Positions 27,709 through 36,391 of a stretch of 64,000 nt of DNA are shown here, piece after piece. The notes beneath the pieces are model-generated. The model did no database searches, was not told where the DNA came from, and saw nothing but the letters and a program-made list of their open reading frames with translations. The stretch comes from Exiguobacterium sp. TNDT2 (GTDB taxonomy: Bacteria > Bacillota > Bacilli > Exiguobacteriales > Exiguobacteriaceae). The DNA lies in NCBI RefSeq assembly GCF_003331145.1, contig NZ_QLVE01000023.1:1-64000 (forward strand). Reading direction: 5' to 3'. Position numbers and translations under genes: made by a program. The stretch's first letter is position 1, and each line of letters begins with the position of its first letter.

Positions 27709-27788
27709 ATGAATTGAGTTTGGAGTTGTCTTGTGCCCCGCACAGCAACTCTTTTCTATATCATCTCAATATTTGGAGGAACTATACT

Positions 27789-28265
27789 ATGTCAACGAAA
27801 CGTATTCGTCCAGCGATTTATCATTATTATCCGCGTGGGCCACACAAAGACCATCTCTCCATGCGTGAGGAAGGATATAAAACTGAAGTCACCTTTCTTC
27901 CGAAGGCCGACACGGACTCGATTTACGTTCAATTGTTCGATTTAAAGTTCGAGATTCCACCGTCGAAGATTTTTTTGACGGACGCCAAGATTGAAACAGG
28001 GGAAGAAATTGGGATTCAGACACAGATTTTCGTGGAAGGGAATAGAAGCATTGCGCTTGAGCTATACTTTATGCAATACGGGGATGAGGAGCGTCTGTCT
28101 AACAAACGGTTTCGTTTAACGCTTGAACCGGGGATGAATCAAGTGAGCGAGACTGTGAAACAAGTCGAGGGTGCGAAATATTTTAAGATGTCTTACAAAT
28201 ACGTGGTTGAAACGCTAGAACCGGTCACGATTCGTCTAGACGACTTATACGTCAAGTTCTCTTAA
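27789..28265 (+). CDS. Unknown beta-rich protein in polysaccharide locus
   Basis: About 158 residues, without signal peptide or membrane segment. The part from about residue 60 onward (ELYFMQYGDEERLSNKRF, then YFKMSYKYVVETLEPVTIRLDDL) has the same strand order and spacing as the beta-sandwich repeats in the 18195-21263 protein, so it may be a stand-alone copy of that module. TTTGGAGGA precedes the ATG at 27789. It is followed by the O-acetylation genes. No known family is recognised. Confidence 0.65.
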   Translation: MSTKRIRPAIYHYYPRGPHKDHLSMREEGYKTEVTFLPKADTDSIYVQLFDLKFEIPPSKIFLTDAKIETGEEIGIQTQIFVEGNRSIALELYFMQYGDEERLSNKRFRLTLEPGMNQVSETVKQVEGAKYFKMSYKYVVETLEPVTIRLDDLYVKFS

Positions 28266-28306
28266 GTTAGACACGTCGATTTTTCAGGGAGAAAGGAACA
28301 AACAGG

Positions 28307-29737
28307 ATGCTATTTAGTTCCACGGTTTTTTTATTTTACTTCTTACCAGTTGTTTTGTTGTTGTACTTTATCTCACCGCGTGTCATCAAGAACACGTTGC
28401 TGCTCGTCGCAAGTCTGTTCTTCTATGCCTGGGGTGAGCCGCGTTTTGTCCTGATTATGCTCGCTTCGATTTTGATGAACTATGTCTTCGGTTTGCTCGT
28501 TGACAAGTATCGTCATCAAGAGAAACAATTGAAGTGGACGATGGGAGCGATGGTCGTGGGTAACCTCGCCATGCTCGGCGTGTTCAAGTACGCGAGTTTC
28601 TTCGTCGAGAACGTCAACACGATTTTTGGCTTTTCGTTGAATGACCCAGAGATCCCGCTTCCGCTCGGGATTTCATTCTTCACGTTCCAAGCGATGAGTT
28701 ACGTCATCGACGTCTATCGTCAAGACGGCCGTCTGCAACGAAATATATTTGACTTGGCACTCTATGTCTCGTTTTTCCCGCAGTTGATTGCGGGTCCGAT
28801 TGTCCGTTACCAGACGGTCGCCGACGAGATTGTCGAGCGTCGGGAGACGATTGATGATTTCGTCTCGGGGATTCAACGTTTCGTCATCGGGTTGGGGAAA
28901 AAGATGATTCTTGCGAATAGTGCCGGCTATGTTGCCGATCAAGTGTTCTCGCAACCGCCAGGGGAGTTGTCGACGACTCTCGCTTGGATTGGAATCATCG
29001 CCTATTCTCTTCAAATTTACTTTGATTTCTCGGGTTATTCTGATATGGCGATCGGACTCGGGCGGATGTTTGGCTTCCACTTCTTAGAGAACTTCAACTA
29101 TCCGTACATCTCGACATCCGTGTCTGAGTTTTGGCGCCGGTGGCACATCTCGCTCGGTAGCTGGTTCCGAGATTACGTCTACATTCCGCTCGGCGGGAAC
29201 CGGAAAGGCAGTTTGATGACGTATCGCAACTTGACGATCGTTTGGCTGTTGACCGGGGTATGGCACGGAGCGAGTTGGACGTTCATCGCCTGGGGTCTCT
29301 ATTACGGGATTTTCATCATGCTCGAACGAGCGTTTCTCGGTCGCTGGCTCGCCGCGTGGCCGACCTGGCTTGCCCGGACGCTCACGTTGTTCATCGTCGT
29401 CGTCGGTTGGGTATTCTTCCGTGCCGATAACTTCGAGTATGCGCTCGGTTATCTTCAAGTCATGTTCGGGCTTCATGGCGGCGAATTGTTCGATCAGACG
29501 GCATACTTTTATCTCGTTCAATACGGCGTCGTGCTCGTCATTGCGATGATTGCGGCGACACCACTTCCAAAGTACGCTGTCTCGTACTTCTTGCGTCACG
29601 AAACGGACAGCGAGCGGACAGTGCTTGCGATGGGCGCTGGATTGGCGCGAGCAACGTACATCTTATTTATTTTTGCCGTGTCGATTTCCTACGTCGTCTC
29701 GAGCACGTTCAATCCGTTTATCTATTTCCGGTTCTAA
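28307..29737 (+). CDS. MBOAT O-acyltransferase (AlgI/DltB-like)
   Basis: 476 residues, with about ten hydrophobic segments. MBOAT signatures include FPQLIAGPIVRY, FDFSGYSDMAIGLGRMFGF, PYISTSVSEFWRRWHISLG, and WHGASWTF with the catalytic histidine. Family members pass acyl groups across the membrane to a partner that modifies a surface polymer. The DHHW protein 12 bases downstream is that expected partner, as in alginate (AlgI/AlgJ/AlgX) and other polysaccharide O-acetylation systems. GGGAGAAAGG precedes the ATG. Confidence 0.9.
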   Translation: MLFSSTVFLFYFLPVVLLLYFISPRVIKNTLLLVASLFFYAWGEPRFVLIMLASILMNYVFGLLVDKYRHQEKQLKWTMGAMVVGNLAMLGVFKYASFFVENVNTIFGFSLNDPEIPLPLGISFFTFQAMSYVIDVYRQDGRLQRNIFDLALYVSFFPQLIAGPIVRYQTVADEIVERRETIDDFVSGIQRFVIGLGKKMILANSAGYVADQVFSQPPGELSTTLAWIGIIAYSLQIYFDFSGYSDMAIGLGRMFGFHFLENFNYPYISTSVSEFWRRWHISLGSWFRDYVYIPLGGNRKGSLMTYRNLTIVWLLTGVWHGASWTFIAWGLYYGIFIMLERAFLGRWLAAWPTWLARTLTLFIVVVGWVFFRADNFEYALGYLQVMFGLHGGELFDQTAYFYLVQYGVVLVIAMIAATPLPKYAVSYFLRHETDSERTVLAMGAGLARATYILFIFAVSISYVVSSTFNPFIYFRF

Positions 29738-29749
29738 GGAGGGGTGCAC

Positions 29750-30970
29750 ATGAAACGTTTGTCGTCTACTGAACTTAAACATGAGAAAAAACGAAAGCTG
29801 TCCTGGGTGACAAACAGTATCATCTTATTCAGCTTTATCGGTATATTGTTTTATGGGCTAGCCGTTTTTGCTTTCGGCACTGAAGAGGCGACGTCTGATA
29901 TTGAAGGGCGCTCGCTTGAACAACGACCAACTTTCTCCCCATCTTCTTTTTTAAACGGGACATATATGGAGACGTTTGAAGCATCAGCGAACGATCAAGT
30001 GTTTCAACGTGATTTTTGGATGGAGAGCCAAGCGTGGTTTCAACGTAACGTCCTGCGGCAAGCGATGAACAATGGGGTCATCAATGTCGGCGGGATGCTC
30101 TTGTCGCCGGAGACGAATCCGAGTGAATACTCGAGTTTCGGCGTGTTTTTGAAAGAGTTGAAAGGTGAGATGGACGAAGCGGACATTCCGGTCTACTTCG
30201 CCTCGGCACCGAGTAAGCCGGTCTATGCGACGCGGAGAGACTTGTTCCCTCCATACGTAGAGAGCGTGGATGCGGCCAATCGGGACGAGCTTCATCAGCG
30301 GATTGAGGAAGCGGACATCCCACTATTTGATCTTGAGGAGCGGCTCGGTGAATACGAAGGAGGCGATATTTACTTCATGACCGACCACCATTGGCGGGCT
30401 GAAGGGGCGTTCAAAGCATATGAACAAATTATGCGTGATCTCGGAGAAGCGTTTCCGGACGCCGATGCGCTCAGCATGAACGACATGGAGACGAAAACCG
30501 TCGACGGCCCGTTCTACGGGTCGAGCGCGCGTGAAATTTCAATTTCCTACGTCGAAGAGCCCGATACATTCACGTACCTTGAACCGAAAGACGGTTTTTC
30601 GACGACGGTATGTCGTAACGGCGACGATTGCGGGCATGAAGTGTTAGATCGTGATGTCTTGAATAACACGACTGACTTTACGAACTATTACAACTTGTTC
30701 ATGGGTGACAACTACGCCCAGGTGACGATCACCCAGGAGGATCCAGACAACGATTACCATCTGCTCGTCTTGAAAGACTCATACGCCAACCCGGTGCTGG
30801 GATATCTCGGTGAGTCGTTTGGTCAAGTGACGGCGCTCGACGTCCGTTACTTTGAGGATTATCCGATTGATATTACAGAGTATGCGAAAGCGAACGATGT
30901 TGACGGGGTGCTCTTCCTTCATAACGATCGTATCTCGGGACTAGGTTCGACGTATCAAGAGAACTTGTGA
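29750..30970 (+). CDS. DHHW/AlgX-type SGNH O-acetyltransferase partner
   Basis: About 406 residues. One N-terminal membrane segment at about residues 22-42 anchors an extracytoplasmic domain. YFMTDHHWRAEGAF carries the DHHW motif of the AlgX/AlgJ family, and VLKDSYANP carries the serine expected of the SGNH-like centre. It probably transfers acetyl groups from the MBOAT protein to the exported polysaccharide. AAGGAGGGG at 29736-29744 selects the ATG at 29750. Overlapping or adjacent spacing on both sides shows operon membership. Confidence 0.85.
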   Translation: MKRLSSTELKHEKKRKLSWVTNSIILFSFIGILFYGLAVFAFGTEEATSDIEGRSLEQRPTFSPSSFLNGTYMETFEASANDQVFQRDFWMESQAWFQRNVLRQAMNNGVINVGGMLLSPETNPSEYSSFGVFLKELKGEMDEADIPVYFASAPSKPVYATRRDLFPPYVESVDAANRDELHQRIEEADIPLFDLEERLGEYEGGDIYFMTDHHWRAEGAFKAYEQIMRDLGEAFPDADALSMNDMETKTVDGPFYGSSAREISISYVEEPDTFTYLEPKDGFSTTVCRNGDDCGHEVLDRDVLNNTTDFTNYYNLFMGDNYAQVTITQEDPDNDYHLLVLKDSYANPVLGYLGESFGQVTALDVRYFEDYPIDITEYAKANDVDGVLFLHNDRISGLGSTYQENL

Positions 30971-30984
30971 AGGGACGTGAGCTA

Positions 30985-32178
30985 ATGCATATCTTCATCC
31001 CCGTGTTTTTTCACGCACCGATGGGCGGCTTGCATCATCACGTGCTAGCGACGACCCGTTATATAGTGGACAACGGGCACGAGGTCACAATCGTCTGTAA
31101 GCCGGGACCGTTCGCTGAGAAAGCGCAAAAGTTAGGTGCGAACGTCGCAACAACCGATTTTACATCACACGATGTGCATCGATTGTTGCAGGATTTAGCA
31201 CTCTGTCCGTTCGACATCGTGTACGCTCATCCGTTCGACTCGAGACAAATCGGTCTTGCGATTGCGGAAATTCAACAGATTCCGTTCGTACTCGTCATTC
31301 ATGGAATGTATGATGATGATTTAGCGTATTATGCGAATCAGACGAGTCATGTGATTGCAGTGTCGCAGTCAATCGCCGAGTTTTTGTACGAGCAATGTCC
31401 CGGTATCGAAAAAAGAACGACCGTGCTCATGAACGGAGTTGATAGGCGTTATACACCGACCCCTTTGCCGAAGCCAAGTGACCGACTTCAGGCTGTGTAT
31501 GTGTCTCGGATGGATGCGGATATGGTGTTCCCATTAGATGTGTTATTAGACGGGATTAGCGATGATCGGTTAACCAATGCCGCGATTGATTGGACATTTA
31601 TCGGGTCTGGAACGCAACGTGACAAGTATGAGTCGCGTTTTAACGAGATACTTGACGGGACAAACCAGACGATTCACTGGGTCGGTTGGCAAGAGTCTGA
31701 GGATGTCATTGATTGGATGCGCCAATCAGACTTCGTCGTCGCCCCGAGTCGTGCTGCCATTGAGAGCTTGGCACTTGGACGGCCGACGCTCGCAATCGGT
31801 AGTAAGGGCTATCATGGTCTAATCACGAAAGACTCTTGGCAAGCGGCCGAAGCCACGAACTATGGTGGCATCGGTACGAGGCGCGCCTCTTATCAATCTG
31901 GAATGGTTGGAGAAGCCATCTTAAAACTTTTTGACTTGTCTTACCGAGAAGAACTTGCAGAGTTTAGCGCCTCATTGGGTCAGCGGTACCAAGATGAAGA
32001 TATTCAAAAAAGCTTAGTACATCTTCTTGAAAAACTCGTTATGGAAAAGAATTATCCATTACCGGTCGATTATGTAATTGCACGATATGAACAACTAAAT
32101 CTTCATCGGGCTAATGAATTATTGGCTCGACGTCTAGCAGCTCGTGAGAAGAAGCTGAAAGAACAACGTCATCTATGA
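30985..32178 (+). CDS. GT4-family glycosyltransferase
   Basis: About 397 residues. N-terminal HIFIPVFFHAPMGGLHHH and the C-terminal donor-site region with SRAAIESLALGRPTLAIGSKG mark a GT-B fold of the GT4 type; the residues before the donor E are FVVAPSRAAIES. AAGGGA selects the ATG at 30985. Its 3' half is visibly more AT-rich than neighbouring genes, so it could be a later addition. It closes the polysaccharide operon, with a terminator two bases after the stop. Confidence 0.78.
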   Translation: MHIFIPVFFHAPMGGLHHHVLATTRYIVDNGHEVTIVCKPGPFAEKAQKLGANVATTDFTSHDVHRLLQDLALCPFDIVYAHPFDSRQIGLAIAEIQQIPFVLVIHGMYDDDLAYYANQTSHVIAVSQSIAEFLYEQCPGIEKRTTVLMNGVDRRYTPTPLPKPSDRLQAVYVSRMDADMVFPLDVLLDGISDDRLTNAAIDWTFIGSGTQRDKYESRFNEILDGTNQTIHWVGWQESEDVIDWMRQSDFVVAPSRAAIESLALGRPTLAIGSKGYHGLITKDSWQAAEATNYGGIGTRRASYQSGMVGEAILKLFDLSYREELAEFSASLGQRYQDEDIQKSLVHLLEKLVMEKNYPLPVDYVIARYEQLNLHRANELLARRLAAREKKLKEQRHL

Positions 32179-32180
32179 TT

Positions 32181-32218
32181 AGTGTCACGTTTCCGATTTC
32201 GGAGCGTGACACTTTTTT
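32181..32218 (+). terminator. Terminator ending the polysaccharide locus
   Basis: AGTGTCACG / CGTGACACT stem (9 bp) with a smaller inner TCCGA-TTT-CGGA hairpin, followed by TTTTT. Confidence 0.85.
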
Positions 32219-32323
32219 AGTTTAAGCTAAATTCATAGGTACGGATGTGAAGTGATGGAACGTCAATCAAAAAATGGAGAGACTCATACGAGTGAATGAT
32301 ATGATGGAGAAGAGGTGAACGCT

Positions 32324-32827
32324 ATGCGACGACATCAAGCAAACGGCACGTATCGCTACGTCCTCATCCTAGGTGCCAAAGTAAACGGGATTCATCCTTC
32401 TCCGGCGCTACGTCATCGAATCGACGTGGCGGCTACATATGCGCATCAACATCCGCACGTCATGTTCATCGCCTCAGGCGGACAAGGACCGGATGAAGGC
32501 ATGGCCGAAGCTCGAGTCATTGCCCGGGAATTGATGACCTGTGGCGTCGCCCCGGAGCGGATTCATGTGGAAGCCGACTCGACGTCGACGATCGAGAACT
32601 TTTTGTATAGCCGCGATATATGGGCGGGCGAGACAGGGCTCACCATCGTGACGAACGACTTTCACGTCAGACGGGCTCGACTTGTCGGTCGTCTCTACTT
32701 CGGTTTAGAGACGGACGCGCTCTATGCGCCGACACCGAACGCGGTGAGAGTGAAGTACATCATTCGTGAACAGCTCGCCTACATCAAGCTGTTCATACAT
32801 TATATGCGCTGGAAGTGGCGGCCATGA
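32324..32827 (+). CDS. YdcF/SanA-like DUF218 protein
   Basis: About 167 residues. YVLILGAKVNG, IASGGQGPDEGMAEARVI and EADSTSTIENF are the DUF218 (YdcF-like) motifs. Members bind nucleotides or act in envelope integrity (SanA, ElyC); the reaction is unresolved. No clear membrane segment precedes the domain. AAGAGGTG chooses the ATG at 32324 over GTG 32315. It is a single-gene unit convergent with the acyltransferase. Confidence 0.8.
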   Translation: MRRHQANGTYRYVLILGAKVNGIHPSPALRHRIDVAATYAHQHPHVMFIASGGQGPDEGMAEARVIARELMTCGVAPERIHVEADSTSTIENFLYSRDIWAGETGLTIVTNDFHVRRARLVGRLYFGLETDALYAPTPNAVRVKYIIREQLAYIKLFIHYMRWKWRP

Positions 32828-32828
32828 A

Positions 32829-32860
32829 AACAAGGACTTAGCGGTTGCTAAGTCCTTGTT
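32829..32860. terminator. Terminator hairpin overlapping minus-gene stop
   Basis: A perfect 14-bp stem, AACAAGGACTTAGC / GCTAAGTCCTTGTT, with loop GGTT. The minus-strand gene's stop (32838-32840) lies inside the stem, and TTTT follows on the minus strand. It begins two bases after the plus-strand stop. Confidence 0.8.
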
Positions 32861-34619
32861 CCTTGTGACAGCCAATCTCTTCTGACAACAGGTTGCCGAA
32901 CGCCTCGGCGCCATCGATGTTCAAATGGACACCGTCGCTCTCGAAATAGTCGGCGTGCCCGGAAGACGCCTTGTGCCAGTCGATGAGCGTGACATCATCA
33001 TGCAACTCGCTTGCCCGTTTGAGCTTCTCGTTCACCTCGCGTTCCCACGGACGGGGGACGCGTGTGTTGATGACGTACACGTGGTCGGCCGACTCAAACA
33101 TGGCGATCAACGAATCGAGCTGTTCCATCTTGAAGGCACCGTTCGTCCCGAGGTGAAAAAAGACGACGTGACCGGGAGCGTCATAGTCGCGGTATGTTGT
33201 TGCGACATCTTGCGCGTCACTGACTTGGCGGCCGAGTTCGGCGTCGATTTTCATGTTCGGGAAGGCAGTGCCGAGATACTCGTTCAACCCGAGCAGGACC
33301 GAGTCGCCAATCGCGAGTGCCGGTGGACAAGACTCGACAGGACGTTCAGGCGTCACTTCCGCCGGTTTTTGGTTGTTCGGCTGCGGTGCTTGGACGACCG
33401 GGATGGCCGTCGGCTCGGTCGTCTCGGTGAAGGCGAGAATCGTCAAGTTTCCGATGAGGACGAGTGAAAGCGCCGTCGCCATCGTCACCGCCGCCAATCT
33501 AGCCGGTTGCGTTCGACGGGTCGGCATGAGTCTGCGTAGTGTGACGCGGAACCCGTCACGGCGAATCGGTGTCTCAATATAACGATAAGACGTCTCTGCG
33601 ATGACCAGTGTCAATGCGACTTGGCCGAGCGCGAGGAGACCGTTGAATGAACCGATTTGCTCGAGCGGTGTCGTCAAGATGATGACCGGATAATGCCACA
33701 AATAAATGCCGTACGTCCGTGTCCCAATCAAACGAAGCCGTTTGCTTCCGAACAGTCGGGACCATACCGTCGCCGGATGAGCCGTCGCAGCAATCAATAT
33801 GCCGGATGCCACAGCGACGAGCAAGAAGCCACCATAATATAGAAATGCATCATAGGCTTTGGCCGTCATCATAATCGTGATGAGCGTAAGGAATGCTAAG
33901 GTACCACCGATATTCAAAATCCGGAGACCGAGGATTGGGATCTCGCGCTTGAACGCTTCCGGACGCCAACCGAACGCAAGCAACGCCCCGATGAGGAGGG
34001 CGAACAGGCAGGTATCGGTACCATAGTAGACACGGCTCGGGTCGACTCCTGGCGTGAAGCGGATTGCCATCCAGACGCATGAGGCGAGCAAAACGATGCC
34101 GCTGAACTGAAGGAAACGTTTCTTCATCGTCAGTCCAAGTAGCAAGAGGAGCGGCCAGACGAGATAGAATTGTTCTTCGATGGAGAGCGACCATAAGTTT
34201 TGTAGCGGCGACGGTTTGCCAAAACGCTCAAAATAGGAGACGTCATGGAAGATGTACCACCAGTTGTTCACATAAGTGAGCGCGGCGAGCGTATCTTGCC
34301 ATACTGTATCGAGCAGTTCACGCTCGAACAACGTGACGTACGCCATGACGACCGATAGCATGAAGACGAGAGCAGGCAACAAGCGACGGAACCGGGCGAT
34401 GTAAAAACGTGTCAAGTCGATTCGGCCGCGAATCGAGTGTTCGCGTAGCAGGATGCCGGTAATCAAATAACCAGACAAGACGAAAAAGACGTCGACGCCG
34501 AGAAAGCCTGCAGATATGTACGGGGTATTCAAATGAAACAGAATGACGACAAAAACGGCAAACGTGCGCAAGCCGTCAAGGCCTGGCATATACGTCGCCT
34601 TCTGGTGCAAGGGATTCAT
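32838..34619 (-). CDS. OatA-like acyltransferase with C-terminal SGNH domain
   Basis: About 593 residues. Residues 1-375 are an acyltransferase-3 domain with about ten membrane segments (GLDGLRTFAVFVVILFH, GVDVFFVLSGYLITG, NLWSLSIEEQFYLVWP). A linker follows, then an extracytoplasmic SGNH esterase-like domain at about 425-590 with AIGDSVLLG (nucleophile S), FHLGTNG and DGVHLN (D/H). This architecture fits peptidoglycan or polysaccharide O-acetyltransferases such as OatA. The ATG at 34619 follows GGAAGTGGGGGG. Whether it modifies peptidoglycan or the polymer made upstream is unknown. Confidence 0.85.
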   Translation of the reverse strand: MNPLHQKATYMPGLDGLRTFAVFVVILFHLNTPYISAGFLGVDVFFVLSGYLITGILLREHSIRGRIDLTRFYIARFRRLLPALVFMLSVVMAYVTLFERELLDTVWQDTLAALTYVNNWWYIFHDVSYFERFGKPSPLQNLWSLSIEEQFYLVWPLLLLLGLTMKKRFLQFSGIVLLASCVWMAIRFTPGVDPSRVYYGTDTCLFALLIGALLAFGWRPEAFKREIPILGLRILNIGGTLAFLTLITIMMTAKAYDAFLYYGGFLLVAVASGILIAATAHPATVWSRLFGSKRLRLIGTRTYGIYLWHYPVIILTTPLEQIGSFNGLLALGQVALTLVIAETSYRYIETPIRRDGFRVTLRRLMPTRRTQPARLAAVTMATALSLVLIGNLTILAFTETTEPTAIPVVQAPQPNNQKPAEVTPERPVESCPPALAIGDSVLLGLNEYLGTAFPNMKIDAELGRQVSDAQDVATTYRDYDAPGHVVFFHLGTNGAFKMEQLDSLIAMFESADHVYVINTRVPRPWEREVNEKLKRASELHDDVTLIDWHKASSGHADYFESDGVHLNIDGAEAFGNLLSEEIGCHKEQGLSNR

Positions 34620-34756
34620 GCCCCCCACTTCCTTTCTTCAATCCGTATCTCACGTTTCCCTTTTTTGTAAGGAATATATCCTTTAGTATAGCGAGCGACG
34701 GACTGGAAAAAGTTTCAAATGATTAACATTTGGTTTAGAGGAGTGGCTGAAAACAG

Positions 34757-34784
34757 GAACAAAAAAAGGGACACGAGGTCCCTT
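34757..34784 (-). terminator. Terminator of the chromate operon
   Basis: AAGGGAC / GTCCCTT stem with an ACGAG loop (34766-34784), followed on the minus strand by a run of T. It lies just after the chrA stop at 34791. Confidence 0.75.
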
Positions 34785-34790
34785 GTAAAT

Positions 34791-35975
34791 TTACAACATA
34801 CCAATTACCATCCCACCGATGACCCCGACGATGACGAGCGCCCAAGGCGGCATCTTCCAATACGCGATCATGGCGAACAAGAAAGCAGCGAAGACGAAGT
34901 CGACCGCACCGTTCACCGTGCTCGTGAAGATCGGCTGATAGAACGCGGCGATCAAAATTCCGACGACGGCAGCGTTGACACCGATGAGCGCGCCCGCGAC
35001 TTTCGGGTTGCGACGGAGTGCATCCCAAAACGGCAAGGCACCGAGAATCAACAGGAACGCCGGCAAGAAGATGGCGACCGTGGCGAGCAGTCCGCCCGGA
35101 ACGCCATTGATGACGGTCCCGAGGTACGACGCGAACGTGAAGAGCGGGCCAGGTACGGCTTGGGCGGCCCCATAACCGGCAAGGAACGCCTCTTCACTCA
35201 GGAAACCGGCCGGGACGAGTTCGCGCTCAAGGAGCGGCAAAACGACATGGCCGCCGCCGAAGACGAGGGCCCCGGCGCGATAGAAACTGTCAAACATGGC
35301 GACCGATTGACTCTCGATCGTCTCCCGTAAAATCGGCAAGATGACGAGAAGCGCACCGAACAGGCCGAGTAGTGTGGCCCCAAGTCGTTTTGACAGCGGG
35401 AATGAGGCCGATTTGACGTCGAGATTCTGCGGTTTGAACAGCAGGAATCCAGCAAGTCCTGCGAGCAAGATGACGAGCACTTGGCTATACGTCGTCTGCC
35501 ACAACAGCACTCCGGCGAGTGCGAAGAACGCAATCGTTCGTGTCTTCGCGTCCGGCGTCAACTTACCGGCCATCCCGAGAATAGCATGGGCGACGATGGC
35601 GACGGCGACGATTTTCAAGCCATAGAGCCAACCGGCGTCCGAGACATCGAGGCCTGAAACGAATAGGGCGAATAAGATGAGGGCGATGACAGACGGGGAT
35701 GTAAACCCGATGAACGAAGTGATTCCGCCGAGAATGCCACCGCGGACGATGCCGATGCCAATCCCGACCTGACTACTTGCCGGACCGGGCAAGAATTGAC
35801 AAAGGGCGACGAGGTCGGCATACGCACGCTCGTCCATCCATTTACGGCGACGCACATATTCCTCGTGGAAATACCCGAGGTGGGCGACCGGACCGCCGAA
35901 CGAGGTCAGGCCGAGCCGGGTCGATACGAATAAAATCTCAAGTAACGTCTTGAACGTTACGCGTTGTTTAGCCAT
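34791..35975 (-). CDS. chrA: Chromate transporter (CHR family)
   Basis: About 394 residues, the two-domain long form of the CHR family, with around ten to twelve hydrophobic segments. The N-half has TSFGGPVAHLGYFHEEYV and LCQFLPGPASSQVGIGIG; the C-half repeats the pattern with VFGGGHVVLPLLERELV and YGAAQAVPGPLFTFASYLG. These duplicated motifs are diagnostic. It exports chromate using the membrane potential. AAGGAG selects the ATG at 35975, five bases after the padR stop, so the two are co-translated. Confidence 0.92.
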   Translation of the reverse strand: MAKQRVTFKTLLEILFVSTRLGLTSFGGPVAHLGYFHEEYVRRRKWMDERAYADLVALCQFLPGPASSQVGIGIGIVRGGILGGITSFIGFTSPSVIALILFALFVSGLDVSDAGWLYGLKIVAVAIVAHAILGMAGKLTPDAKTRTIAFFALAGVLLWQTTYSQVLVILLAGLAGFLLFKPQNLDVKSASFPLSKRLGATLLGLFGALLVILPILRETIESQSVAMFDSFYRAGALVFGGGHVVLPLLERELVPAGFLSEEAFLAGYGAAQAVPGPLFTFASYLGTVINGVPGGLLATVAIFLPAFLLILGALPFWDALRRNPKVAGALIGVNAAVVGILIAAFYQPIFTSTVNGAVDFVFAAFLFAMIAYWKMPPWALVIVGVIGGMVIGML

Positions 35976-35980
35976 GTGCT

Positions 35981-36289
35981 TCACTCCTTGATCTCTTTGA
36001 ATAACTCATATGCTTTTTGACGGGCTTCTGCCAAGACGACGAGGCCTTTTTCGGTCGTCGTGTAATTCTTCCGGATATGACCGTCGACGAGCACGTTCGT
36101 CCGGACGAGCAGACCATCTTGCTCCATCGTGTGTAAAATCGGATAGAGCGTACCGGCGCTGATCGAATAGCCATGCTCCTGTAGCTCCTCGACCATCCAC
36201 GCCCCGTACACCGGGTGCTCGGACGCATGGTGCAAGATATGGATCTGGATGAAGCCGAGAAATAGTTTCCGCAGGACGCGGTCTTCCAC
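35981..36289 (-). CDS. PadR-family regulator of chrA
   Basis: About 102 residues. A winged-helix domain with PVYGAWMVEELQEHG, SAGTLYPILHTMEQDGLL and RKNYTTTEKGL is typical of PadR; a C-terminal helix gives dimerisation. The complete AAGGAGGTGAT at 36304-36294 leaves only two bases to the ATG at 36295 but eight to the GTG at 36289, so GTG is the likely start. PadR regulators usually repress adjacent transporter genes, and PadR-chrA pairs are known in Bacillales. It is first in the operon. Confidence 0.88.
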   Translation of the reverse strand: MEDRVLRKLFLGFIQIHILHHASEHPVYGAWMVEELQEHGYSISAGTLYPILHTMEQDGLLVRTNVLVDGHIRKNYTTTEKGLVVLAEARQKAYELFKEIKE

Positions 36290-36293
36290 GTTC

Positions 36294-36304
36294 ATCACCT
36301 CCTT
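36294..36304 (-). promoter_or_regulatory. Full-length Shine-Dalgarno that decides the padR start
   Basis: AAGGAGGTGAT matches the whole anti-SD of 16S rRNA. Its spacing favours GTG 36289 over the overlapping ATG 36295. Confidence 0.6.
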
Positions 36305-36307
36305 GGA

Positions 36308-36331
36308 ATCGGTTTTCGATATCGGTTTTCG
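36308..36331. repeat. Tandem 11-bp direct repeat in padR leader
   Basis: ATCGGTTTTCG occurs at 36308-36318 and 36321-36331, a 13-base period. It sits between the predicted -10 and the Shine-Dalgarno sequence of padR, a typical position for a repressor site. Confidence 0.6.
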
Positions 36332-36336
36332 TAATC

Positions 36337-36365
36337 ATGCTAACAATTCTTAAAAGCATATGCAA
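36337..36365 (-). promoter_or_regulatory. Candidate padR-chrA promoter
   Basis: Reading the minus strand: TTGCAT (36365-36360), 17 bases, TAGCAT (36342-36337). Moderate match only. Confidence 0.35.
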
Positions 36366-36391
36366 CCCGTGACGTGTCTTTTACAAAAACT

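Noticed and set aside
34719-35330. 203-codon open frame on the plus strand
   Set aside because: Antisense to chrA, very rich in E, R and D, and begins inside the chrA terminator region.
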